Origin: Nocardiopsis quinghaiensis
GTDB taxonomy: Bacteria > Actinomycetota > Actinomycetes > Streptosporangiales > Streptosporangiaceae
Length of the DNA: 64,000 bases
Direction: 5' to 3'
NCBI RefSeq assembly: GCF_008638365.1
Contig: NZ_VWVU01000005.1
Span: 124,001 to 188,000, forward strand
Shown here: positions 34,660 to 42,426 of the stretch, piece by piece
How the letters are laid out: each line of letters starts with the position of its first letter
Position numbering within the stretch: position 1 is the stretch's first letter
The notes under the pieces: model-generated
The model's input: only the letters and a program-made list of their open reading frames with translations
Told to the model about the DNA's origin: nothing
Databases searched by the model: none
Made by a program: the position numbers and the translations under genes

Positions 34660-34710
34660 CGGGGTTTTCGGGTCAGACGCGGTGGATGTTCCTGGCGGCC
34701 AGTCAGGTGT

Positions 34711-36039
34711 TCAACTGCACGCTCGGTCGTTCACGGCCGAGAAGCTGACGAACCACTGGGTGACCGTGCGGGCGGGCGTCCAGCCGGTGAACGTGCCGAC
34801 GGGCGCGGTGGTCTCGACGGCGACACGGGCCAGCTCCCCTCCGTGGCGCCGGTAGGCGTCCGCGAGCAGGTGCTCGGTCTCCAGCGTCACCCCGTGCACC
34901 ACGAGCCGGCCACCCGGCCGCAGCGCTCGCAGGCAGGTGTCGAGCACGCCCGGACGGGTCGCGCCGCCGCCGAGGAACACCGCGTCGGGCGCGCGCAGGC
35001 CGTCCAGCGCGTCCGGTGCGCGGCCGGTGACCACGTGCAGCCCGGGGACGCCGAGGCGGCCCGCGTTGCGGCTGATCCGCGCGGCACGTCCGGCGTCGGC
35101 CTCCACCGCCGTTGCGGTGCAGGTCGGGTGGGCCCGCATCCACTCGACGCCGACCGAGCCCGCACCCGCGCCCACGTCCCACAGGTGCTGCCCCGGCGAG
35201 GGCGCCAGCCGGGCCAGCGCCGAGGCGCGCAGGTCCCTCTTGGTCAGCTGCCCGTCGTGCTCGAACGCGTCGTCGGGCAGCCCCGGGACCAGGCCGTACC
35301 CGGACGGGCCGGCGAGCTCCAGAGCCAGCACGTGCAGTGCGGGCACCCTCCCGGGAGGGGCCGCCGTCAGCCAGCCGTCCGCCGTGGTCTCCAGGCGGGA
35401 CTCCGAGTCCGCGCCCAGGTCGCCCAGCACGGTCATGCGGCTGGCGCCGTAGCCGGCGCCGGCCAACAGGGCGGCGACCGCCGCGGGAGTGTCCCCGTCC
35501 GAGGAGAGCACCAGGACACGGTGACCGGGCGCCAGCTCCCGCAGCAGCAGGCGGGGATCGCGCCCGACCAGTCCCACCACCGCGCACCGTTCCGCGGGCC
35601 AGCCCATCCGGGCGCGGGCCAGGGCGACCGAGGAGACGGACGGCTCCACCCGCACGGTGTCCGCGCCCAGCAGCTCGATCAGAGTGGTGCCGACACCGGA
35701 CACGAGGGGGTCGCCGGAGGCGAGCGCCACCGCAGAGGCGCCGTCGAGGGAGGCGAGCAGGGACGGCAGGCCCTCCCGCAGGGGAGAGGGCCAGGCCTCA
35801 CGGCGCTGCCCGGGCCGGCCGGGCAGCATCGCCAGGTGCCTGCGGCCGCCCAGCACCACGTCCGCGTCCAGGACGAGCCCGCGCAGCCGTTCCGGCACGC
35901 CGGACCAGCCGTCGGCGCCGACGCCGACGACGGTGATCCCGGTTCCGGGCGGGGGCCTCGTGCCGTGGGTGTCCGTCGATGGTGTCCCGTCTCGCCGCGG
36001 AGCGGCCTCCGGGAGGGGAGGGCGGGTGTCGTCCTTCAT
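34711..36039 (-). CDS. cobL: Precorrin-6Y C5,15-methyltransferase (decarboxylating) CobL
   Basis: A 442-residue two-domain enzyme. The first half is CbiE-like (ITVVGVGADGWSGVPE, LGGRRHLAMLPG, LASGDPLVSGVG). From about residue 235 the CbiT-like half has DDAFEHDGQLTKRDLRA, LWDVGAGAGSVGVEWM and FLGGGATRPGVLDTCLRAL, a class I SAM site. Together they methylate C-5 and C-15 and remove the C-12 acetate carboxyl. After the usual VTQW end, the protein continues FVSFSAVNDRACS, close to the TnpB element, so the last residues may come from the insertion. Convergent with cobM. Confidence 0.9.
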   Translation of the reverse strand: MKDDTRPPLPEAAPRRDGTPSTDTHGTRPPPGTGITVVGVGADGWSGVPERLRGLVLDADVVLGGRRHLAMLPGRPGQRREAWPSPLREGLPSLLASLDGASAVALASGDPLVSGVGTTLIELLGADTVRVEPSVSSVALARARMGWPAERCAVVGLVGRDPRLLLRELAPGHRVLVLSSDGDTPAAVAALLAGAGYGASRMTVLGDLGADSESRLETTADGWLTAAPPGRVPALHVLALELAGPSGYGLVPGLPDDAFEHDGQLTKRDLRASALARLAPSPGQHLWDVGAGAGSVGVEWMRAHPTCTATAVEADAGRAARISRNAGRLGVPGLHVVTGRAPDALDGLRAPDAVFLGGGATRPGVLDTCLRALRPGGRLVVHGVTLETEHLLADAYRRHGGELARVAVETTAPVGTFTGWTPARTVTQWFVSFSAVNDRACS

Positions 36040-36054
36040 GGCCGTGACGTTATC

Positions 36055-36220
36055 GTGGCGGCCACAGGCACGAGGTGCCCCAACGGCCCAGCCATCGGAA
36101 ACGGTGGGGACGGCGGGAGGGGAGAATCTGGGAAGCCCGGTGAGACTCCGGCACAGGCCCGCTGCGGTGAACCGAGCCTCCGTACAGGAGGACTCGGCAA
36201 GTCCGAAGACCGGCCTCGCG
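36055..36220 (+). promoter_or_regulatory. Cobalamin riboswitch 2 (before the chelatase gene)
   Basis: Blocks in order: GGGAAGCCCGGTGAGACTCC with GGCACAGGCCCGCTGCGGTG (36130-36169) and AAGTCCGAAGACCGG (36199-36213). It sits 40 bases before the ATG of the chelatase gene and divides it from divergent cobL. It should switch off chelatase-cobO-cobBC when adenosylcobalamin is plentiful. Confidence 0.85.
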
Positions 36221-36259
36221 CCCGCCCCTGACGGATGGCGAAACGAGCGGGAGCCTCAC

Positions 36260-38362
36260 ATGCCATTGCGCACGTCGCACTACCCCTTCTCCGCGATCGT
36301 CGGCTGCGACGCCGAGCAGCTCGACGACCTGGGCCTCTCCCTCGTCCTCACCAGCGTCTCGCCGGAGATCGGCGGCGTCCTGGTGCGCGGGGAGAAGGGC
36401 ACGGCCAAGTCCACCGCCGTCCGGGCCCTCGCCTCCCTCCTCCCGCCCGTCGACGTCTACCAGGGCGACCGGTTCTCCGTGGACCCCGCCGACCCGGCGC
36501 AGCGGTCGCCGGACGGCCCCTTCGAGCCCGGCGCGACCGTGGAGAGCCGCCCGGTGCGACTCGTCGAACTGCCCGTCGGCGCCACCGAGGACCGGGTCCT
36601 CGGCTCCCTGCACCTGGAACAGGCGCTCACGCACGGCAAGGTCGCCTACGAGCCCGGCCTGCTGGCCCGGGCCCACCGCGGGCTTCTCTACGTCGACGAG
36701 GTCAACCTGCTCCACGACCACCTGGTCGACCTCCTCCTCGACGCCGCCGCGACCGGCCGGGTGACCGTGGAACGCGACGGGTTCTCCGTGGAGCACGCGG
36801 CCCGGTTCCTGCTCATCGGCACGATGAACCCCGAGGAGGGCGAGCTGCGGCCGCAGCTCCTCGACCGGTTCGGGCTCACCGCGGAGGTCGCCGCGCCGCG
36901 CGAGCCCGGGACCCGCGCCGAGGTGGTCCGCAGGCGCATGGCCCACGACGCCGACGCCGACGCCTTCGCCGGGCGCTACCGCGAGGCAGAGGAGGCCCTC
37001 GCCGAGCGCATCGCCCTGGCCCGGGAGGCGCTCGGGCGGGTACGGCTGTCGGAGGCCGCGCTGCTGAAGATCGCCGAGGTGTGCGCGGCCTACGACGTGG
37101 ACGGCCTGCGTGCCGACATCGTCACCGCGCGCACGGCGGTGGCGCACGCGGCCTGGGAGGGCCGGACCTCGGTCACCCGGGCCGACATCCGCCGCGCCGC
37201 CACGCTCGCCCTGCCGCACCGGTGCCGACGCAACCCGTTCGACGCGCCGGGACTCGACGAGGACCTCCTGGACCGGATCCTGGGCGACGAGGAACCGCCG
37301 CCCGACCCCCCGGAGCCGCCGGGCCCGGGAGGGACCGACGACCCCGCTGACTCCGACGGCCCCTCCGACACCGGCGACCCGTCGGACGCCGAGGACCCGT
37401 CGGACGCCGAGGATCCCGCCGAGGCCTCGGACGGCGAGCCGGACGGCCAGGGGCAGCCCCCGGCACCCGCCGAGCGGGAACCCGCGTCCGCCGAGCGGGA
37501 ACCGGTGGGTTCCGACAGCGACGCCCCGGAGCCCCACCCCGCCGGCGGTTCTCCGGCCCCGGCCACGGCCACCGCTCCCTACCGGACCCGGCTGCTCACC
37601 GCGCGGGGCTCCGGTGAGGGGGCCGACGGCAGACGCAGCCGCGCCGTCGGCGTGCGGGGCCGCCGGATCGGCTCCGCCGCGCCCGGCCGGGGATCCGGCG
37701 GCTCGCTCCACCTGGGCGAGACCGTGCGGGCCGCCGCGTCCCGGCCGCGGGACGGCGGCCGGCTGCGACTCCGCCCCCGGGACCTGCGCGTGGCGGTCCG
37801 TGAGGGCCAGGAGACCAACCTGATCCTGTTCTGCGTCGACGCCTCCGGCTCCATGGCCGCGCGCAAGCGCATGACCGAGGTCAAGACCGCGGTCCTCTCC
37901 CTCCTCCTCGACGCCTACCGGCGCCGCGACAAGGTCGGCCTGATCACCTTCCGGGGAAGCGGCGCCGAACTCGTGCTGCCGCCGACCCGCTCCGTGGACG
38001 CCGCCGCGGCCCGCCTCGACGAGCTGCCCGCCGGGGGGCGCACCCCGCTCGCCGAGGGTCTGCTGGAGGCGGCCCGCGTCCTTCGGCGCGAACGCCTGAG
38101 GGACCCGAGGCTGCGCCCGCTCCTCCTCGTCGTCACCGACGGCCGGGCCACCGGCGGACGGGGTGCCGTCGGCCGTGCGATGGGCGCCGCCGACCACGTC
38201 GCCGGGCTGGGCGTCACCACCGTCGTGGTGGACGGCGAGTCCGGTCCGCTGCGCCTCGGCCTCGCCGCACGCCTCGCCGCCCGACTGGGCGCCGACCACC
38301 TACCCGTTGGCGAGGTCAGCGCGGACGCGCTGGGCAGCGCCGTACGAGAGAGGGCCGCCTGA
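36260..38362 (+). CDS. ChlI/ChlD-type chelatase subunit (putative cobaltochelatase partner of CobN)
   Basis: A 700-residue fusion. Residues 1-340 form an AAA+ ChlI-like ATPase (VRGEKGTAKST near 42-52, LLYVDEVNLLHDHLVDLLL, LIGTMNPEEGELRPQLLDRFG). An acidic Pro/Asp/Glu linker (about 350-440) and a basic region follow. From about 520 there is a VWA domain with the metal site DASGS near 527 and VTDGRATGG. With CobN (45464-49138) it would insert cobalt into hydrogenobyrinic acid a,c-diamide. CobS/CobT are absent, and in actinobacteria this ChlID-type protein is thought to replace them. The start follows a riboswitch; GGGAG precedes the ATG. Confidence 0.85.
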   Translation: MPLRTSHYPFSAIVGCDAEQLDDLGLSLVLTSVSPEIGGVLVRGEKGTAKSTAVRALASLLPPVDVYQGDRFSVDPADPAQRSPDGPFEPGATVESRPVRLVELPVGATEDRVLGSLHLEQALTHGKVAYEPGLLARAHRGLLYVDEVNLLHDHLVDLLLDAAATGRVTVERDGFSVEHAARFLLIGTMNPEEGELRPQLLDRFGLTAEVAAPREPGTRAEVVRRRMAHDADADAFAGRYREAEEALAERIALAREALGRVRLSEAALLKIAEVCAAYDVDGLRADIVTARTAVAHAAWEGRTSVTRADIRRAATLALPHRCRRNPFDAPGLDEDLLDRILGDEEPPPDPPEPPGPGGTDDPADSDGPSDTGDPSDAEDPSDAEDPAEASDGEPDGQGQPPAPAEREPASAEREPVGSDSDAPEPHPAGGSPAPATATAPYRTRLLTARGSGEGADGRRSRAVGVRGRRIGSAAPGRGSGGSLHLGETVRAAASRPRDGGRLRLRPRDLRVAVREGQETNLILFCVDASGSMAARKRMTEVKTAVLSLLLDAYRRRDKVGLITFRGSGAELVLPPTRSVDAAAARLDELPAGGRTPLAEGLLEAARVLRRERLRDPRLRPLLLVVTDGRATGGRGAVGRAMGAADHVAGLGVTTVVVDGESGPLRLGLAARLAARLGADHLPVGEVSADALGSAVRERAA

Positions 38363-38976
38363 TGCCTCAGGGACAACCGCTCGTCGTTCCCGACGACGGG
38401 CTCACCACGCGGCAGCGCCGCAACCAGCCGCTGCTCGCCGTCCACACCGGTGACGGCAAGGGCAAGTCGACCGCCGCGTTCGGCCTCGCGCTGCGCGGCT
38501 GGAACCAGGGCTGGCGGATCGGGGTGTTCCAGTTCGTCAAGTCGGCGAAGTGGCGCATCGGCGAGCAGACCGTGCTGGAACGCCTGGGCCGGCTCCACGA
38601 GGAGACCGGCGAGGGCGGCCCGGTCGAATGGCACAAGATGGGCTCCGGCTGGTCGTGGAGCCGCCGCAAGGGCAGTACCGAGGACCACGCCGCGGACGCG
38701 GTCGAGGGCTGGGAGGAGATCAAGCGGCGGCTCGCCGACCAGACGCACGACCTGCTCATCCTCGACGAGTTCACCTACCCGGTCAACTGGGGCTGGATCG
38801 ACGTCGAGGACGTCGTGGCCGCCCTTGTGGACCGCCCCGGACGCCAGCACGTGGTGATCACCGGCCGCCGCGCCGACCCGCGGCTGGTGGAGGCCGCCGA
38901 CCTCGTCACCGAGATGACGAAGGTCAAGCACCCCATGGACGCCGGACGGAAGGGCCAGCGGGGGATCGAGTGGTGA
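38362..38976 (+). CDS. cobO: Cob(I)yrinic acid a,c-diamide adenosyltransferase CobO
   Basis: A 204-residue CobA/CobO/BtuR enzyme that attaches the 5-prime-deoxyadenosyl group to cobalt. Visible: the P-loop HTGDGKGKSTAAFGLALRG, IGVFQFVKSAKWRIGE, GSGWSWSRR, DLLILDEFTYPVNWGW and VITGRRADPRLVEAADLVTE, ending QRGIEW. The start and the chelatase stop share one base (TGATG), and its stop overlaps cobBC (GTGA), so the three are tightly coupled. Confidence 0.95.
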   Translation: MPQGQPLVVPDDGLTTRQRRNQPLLAVHTGDGKGKSTAAFGLALRGWNQGWRIGVFQFVKSAKWRIGEQTVLERLGRLHEETGEGGPVEWHKMGSGWSWSRRKGSTEDHAADAVEGWEEIKRRLADQTHDLLILDEFTYPVNWGWIDVEDVVAALVDRPGRQHVVITGRRADPRLVEAADLVTEMTKVKHPMDAGRKGQRGIEW

Positions 38977-41402
38977 GGTCCCCGGCGGCCTCCGGGCCGA
39001 CGGCCCTGCCCCGGCTGATGATCGCCGCCCCCATGACCGGGCAGGGCAAGACCACGGTCGCGACCGGGCTGATGGCCGCGCTCCGTGACGCCGGACACGC
39101 GGTGAGCGGCCACAAGGTGGGCCCCGACTACATCGACCCCGGCTACCACGCCCTCGCCACCGGGCGTCCCGGCCGCAACCTCGACCCCCACCTGGTCGGC
39201 GAGGAGCGGGTGGCGCCGCTGCTCCTGCACGGGGCGCGCGGTGCCGACGTCGCCGTGGTGGAGGGGGTGATGGGCCTGCACGACGGGCGGATCGGCACCG
39301 ACGGGTTCGCCTCGTCCGCGCATGTGGCGGCCCTGACCCGGACACCGGTGGTGCTCGTCGTGGACGTGTCCCGGATGTCCCGTTCGGTGGGCGCGCTGGT
39401 GGCGGGCATGGCCGCGTACGACCCGGCGGTGGAGGTCGCCGGTGTGATCCTCAACCAGGCGGGCTCGGCACGGAACGTCGCCGAGATCACCCGTGCCACA
39501 CGCCTGCCCGTCCTCGGCGTGGTCCACCGCGACGAGCGGCTCGCCAGCCCGTCCCGGCACCTCGGTCTCGTCCCGGCGTCGGAGAGGGCGGAGTCGGCGC
39601 ACGTGGTCGAACGGCTCGGAGAGCACGTCGCGCGCCAGGTGGACCTGGACGCACTGCTCTCCCTGGCCCGTTCCGCGCCCGCCCTGGACGCCCGGCCCTG
39701 GGATCCGGCACAGGCACTGGAGGCACCCCCCACGGCCCGGCGGCCGGTGGTCGCGGTGGCGGGCGGCCGGGCCTTCACCTTCCGCTACGCGGAGACCGAG
39801 GAGCTGCTCACCGCCGCCGGGTGCGAGGTCGTCGGCTTCGACCCGCTCAGCGACACCGAACTGCCCGCAGACACCCGGGGCGTCTACCTCGGCGGAGGCT
39901 TCCCCGAGGTGTACGCCGGTCGGCTCGCCGCCAACCGGAGCCTGCTGGCCGAGTTGCGCGGCGCGGTACGGGACGGGGTGCCGACCGTCGCCGAGTGCGC
40001 GGGCCTGCTCTACCTCGCCGAGTCGCTCGACGGCGCGCCCATGGCCGGGGCCGTCCCCGCGCACGCCCGGATGACGGAGCGGCTCACCCTGCGCTACCCC
40101 GAGGCGACCTCGCCCGGGGACACCCTGCTGACCCGGGCCGGGGAGAGGGTCACCGGACACGAGTTCCACCGCACCGGCACCACCCCCGGCGCCTCCGGTG
40201 CCTGCCCGGCGTGGGACATCGACGGCACGCCGGAGGGTTTCGCCTCGCCGACGCTGCACGCCTCCTACCTCCACGTCCACTGGGCCGGACACCCCCGGCT
40301 CGCCGCCCGCTTCGCCGATGCCGTGCGTGCCGCCCCGGCCCCGGTACCCGCCGATCCGGTCCCCGCCGCCCGGACGACCGTTCCCGGCACCGTGCCGGTG
40401 GCCGATCCGCTCCGCCACCACGGCGACGCGGAGGCGCGCGGCGGCCTGCTGGACCTCGCCGTCAACGTCTACGCGGGGGATCGGCCCGCCTGGCTCGACC
40501 GGGCCCTGCGCGAGAGCCTGGACCACGCCGCCGTCTACCCCGACCCGGAGCCGGCCCGAGCCGCGATCGCCCGCCGCCACGCCCGCCGGCCCGCCGAGGT
40601 CCTGCCGACGGCGGGCGCGGCGGAGGCGTTCACCCTGGTCGCGCGGCTGCGGCCGTGGCGGCGTCCGGTGGTGGTGCACCCCCAGTTCACCGAGCCGCAC
40701 GCCGCTTTGGAACAGGCCGGGCACACCGTCACGACCGTGCTCTGTACGGCTGAGGACGGTTTCGCGTTCGACACGGCAGCCGTACCCGACGACGCGGACC
40801 TGGTGGTGGTCGGCAACCCCACCAACCCCACCGGTGTCCTGCACCCGGCGGCGGCACTGCGCGGGCTGTGCCGCCCCGGTCGGCTGGTGGTGGTCGACGA
40901 GGCCTTCATGGACGCCGTGCCGGGTGAGCCGGAGTCCCTGGCGGGCGAGCGGACCGAGGGACTGGTGGTACTGCGCAGCCTCACCAAGCACTGGTCGATC
41001 CCGGGCATCCGGGCCGGGTACGCCGTGGGGGACGAGGCCGCGGTGGGCGGGCTGGGCCGGGCGCAGACGCCGTGGTCGGTGTCCGCGCCCGCGATCGCCG
41101 CCACCGTCGCCTGCATGACCGACGAAGCGAGCGCGGAAGCGGGGCGCCGGGCCGAGGAGCTCGACGGCTGGCGTGCCGGCCTGGAGGCCGGGCTGCGGGA
41201 GGCGGGCCTGGAGTTCGTTCCGTCCCGTGCGCCCTTCGTCCTGGTGAGGGCGGGGGAGGAAGTCCACGCGCGCCTGCGCGACCAGGGCGTCGCGGTGCGG
41301 CGGGCCGACACCTTCCCGGGGCTGGACGCCTCCTGGGTGCGCGTGGCCGTACGGCCTCCGGACACCACCCGGCGCCTGCTCGACGCTCTTTCGGCGGTGT
41401 GA
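38973..41402 (+). CDS. cobBC: Fused CobB-CobC: cobyrinic acid a,c-diamide synthase and threonine-phosphate decarboxylase-like
   Basis: An 809-residue fusion. Residues 1-460 are CobB: P-loop MIAAPMTGQGKTTVATGL, HKVGPDYIDPGYH, VVEGVMGLHDGR, then a glutamine amidotransferase half with GGGFPEVY and the catalytic Cys in AECAGLLYL (about 342). The a,c-amides of (hydrogeno)cobyrinate are its product. After a Pro/Ala linker, residues 490-809 are a PLP aminotransferase-fold CobC: VNVYAGDRPAWL, VVVGNPTNPTGVLHP, VVDEAFMDAV and SLTKHWSIPGIRAGYA (PLP Lys near 671). CobC makes the aminopropanol phosphate linker precursor. Start GTG overlaps cobO. Confidence 0.9.
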   Translation: MRSPAASGPTALPRLMIAAPMTGQGKTTVATGLMAALRDAGHAVSGHKVGPDYIDPGYHALATGRPGRNLDPHLVGEERVAPLLLHGARGADVAVVEGVMGLHDGRIGTDGFASSAHVAALTRTPVVLVVDVSRMSRSVGALVAGMAAYDPAVEVAGVILNQAGSARNVAEITRATRLPVLGVVHRDERLASPSRHLGLVPASERAESAHVVERLGEHVARQVDLDALLSLARSAPALDARPWDPAQALEAPPTARRPVVAVAGGRAFTFRYAETEELLTAAGCEVVGFDPLSDTELPADTRGVYLGGGFPEVYAGRLAANRSLLAELRGAVRDGVPTVAECAGLLYLAESLDGAPMAGAVPAHARMTERLTLRYPEATSPGDTLLTRAGERVTGHEFHRTGTTPGASGACPAWDIDGTPEGFASPTLHASYLHVHWAGHPRLAARFADAVRAAPAPVPADPVPAARTTVPGTVPVADPLRHHGDAEARGGLLDLAVNVYAGDRPAWLDRALRESLDHAAVYPDPEPARAAIARRHARRPAEVLPTAGAAEAFTLVARLRPWRRPVVVHPQFTEPHAALEQAGHTVTTVLCTAEDGFAFDTAAVPDDADLVVVGNPTNPTGVLHPAAALRGLCRPGRLVVVDEAFMDAVPGEPESLAGERTEGLVVLRSLTKHWSIPGIRAGYAVGDEAAVGGLGRAQTPWSVSAPAIAATVACMTDEASAEAGRRAEELDGWRAGLEAGLREAGLEFVPSRAPFVLVRAGEEVHARLRDQGVAVRRADTFPGLDASWVRVAVRPPDTTRRLLDALSAV

Positions 41403-41436
41403 GCGGGGCGGCCGTGGCTCCGGAGCGCGGAGAGGT

Positions 41437-42036
41437 TCAGCGGGCGAAGCGCTTGAGTCCCTCCGTGTCCAGGACAACCCCGGTTCCCGGGATCTCGACC
41501 GCTTCCCCGTAGGGGTGTTCCGACCGGTCCAGGTATCTGCCGCCTACAGGCCGGGAGTGCACCACTACGGTGTCGGTCTCGCGGTCCACCAGCAGATACA
41601 CGCTGATGCCGCTGTCGGCATAGGCGGCGGGCTTCTCCACCCTGTCGCGGGCGTGTGTGTCAGCGTCCCAGGAAGTCACCTCGACGACCGCGTTGATACC
41701 GCCGGGGTCGGCCCATTCTCCAGACTGGTCGAAATGACCGACCGGGGCGAGGATCCCGTCGGGGCGTGCGCGTCCTTTCCGGTAAGGGTCGACCTTCAGC
41801 CCTTGCCCGGTGACATTGAGATCCAGGTCGGGCCGGTGCGCCATGAACTGGCGCATCAGCCACATGAGGATTCCGCCGTGAGCCCCGTCGGTCACCTTGT
41901 GAACCCAGACCTTTCCATTGATGTGTTCGAGGGTGACGCCCTCCTCGTTACGGGCGATCTCAGCGAGACGCTCGAACAGCTCGGGAGTGAGGGGCGGTTC
42001 GGGGCTGGGCCGCGGGTGGTGGTCGGTGACGGTCAT
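41437..42036 (-). CDS. Uma2 family (DUF820) putative endonuclease
   Basis: A 199-residue protein with the Uma2 order: LTPELFERLAEIARNEEGVTLEHINGKVWV, RPDGILAPVGHF, INAVVEVTSWDADTHARDRVEKPAAYADSGISVYLLVDRE. This is a PD-(D/E)XK fold: Asp in ARPDG, Glu in VVEV and Lys in VEKPAAY. Such proteins are abundant in Streptomyces and Nocardiopsis and cyanobacteria; their biological role is unknown. The ATG at 42036 matches family starts, though an ATG at 42060 has a better Shine-Dalgarno sequence (GGAAG). It interrupts the B12 cluster. Confidence 0.8.
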   Translation of the reverse strand: MTVTDHHPRPSPEPPLTPELFERLAEIARNEEGVTLEHINGKVWVHKVTDGAHGGILMWLMRQFMAHRPDLDLNVTGQGLKVDPYRKGRARPDGILAPVGHFDQSGEWADPGGINAVVEVTSWDADTHARDRVEKPAAYADSGISVYLLVDRETDTVVVHSRPVGGRYLDRSEHPYGEAVEIPGTGVVLDTEGLKRFAR

Positions 42037-42184
42037 GTTGACATGGTAAGCGAGACGCATCTGTCTTCCACTGGTTTGTTCATCAGTTGCGGGGACCGGA
42101 TTCGCGTCCGCCTGTACCCGTTCATCCTGGCCCGAGCTGGAGCGGAGGAGCAGCGGCAGTGGTGCGGTGCATGGAGGACTACTC

Positions 42185-42384
42185 ATGATCGCGAAGCCTG
42201 TCCGCGCCAATCTCACGTGGATGAGGAGAAGAGCAGCTACAGCGCTGGCATCGGCGGGAACCGTGTGGAAGTGGCCGACCTCGCCTGCGGCCTTGTCATG
42301 CACGACTCCAAGCGTCCCGCCGCTGGGTATCTCCCCCTCCCCACCGAGTGGAGCGGCTTCCTCGGCACCGTCCTCCCGCGTTGA
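42185..42384 (+). pseudogene. DUF397 protein with an apparent frameshift
   Basis: GGAGG sits seven bases before an ATG at 42185 (MIAKPVRANLTW). The frame then runs wrong through GAGGAGAAGAG, where removing one AG would join it to the DUF397 core: KSSYSAGIGGNRVEVADL, VMHDSKRPAAG, LPTEWSGFLGTV, ending 42384. Corrected, it would be about 65 residues, the normal DUF397 size. A GTG at 42217 could start the short in-frame version. DUF397 genes usually follow an XRE/DUF5753 regulator; none is visible here. Decayed gene or local indel. Confidence 0.6.
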
Positions 42385-42426
42385 CCAGCGCGAAGCGCGG
42401 GTGCTTCGTCACGGCTGTCCCGGTGG

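Larger units (their letters stand above)
33360..34700 (+). mobile_element. IS200/IS605-family element, TnpB only (IS1341-like), borders approximate
   Basis: The segment holds one transposon gene, tnpB, and no tnpA, so it cannot move by itself. It lies between convergent cobM and cobL. The left part carries a G/C hairpin with a TTCA loop (33376-33396), like the subterminal hairpins of this family, which pair with no inverted terminal repeats. Exact ends cannot be set from one copy; the right end is taken near the cobL stop. Confidence 0.6.

Noticed and set aside
41437..42384. Uma2 and DUF397 genes as part of the B12 pathway
   Set aside because: Their families have no link to corrin synthesis. 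They appear to be an insertion between cobBC and cobQK.
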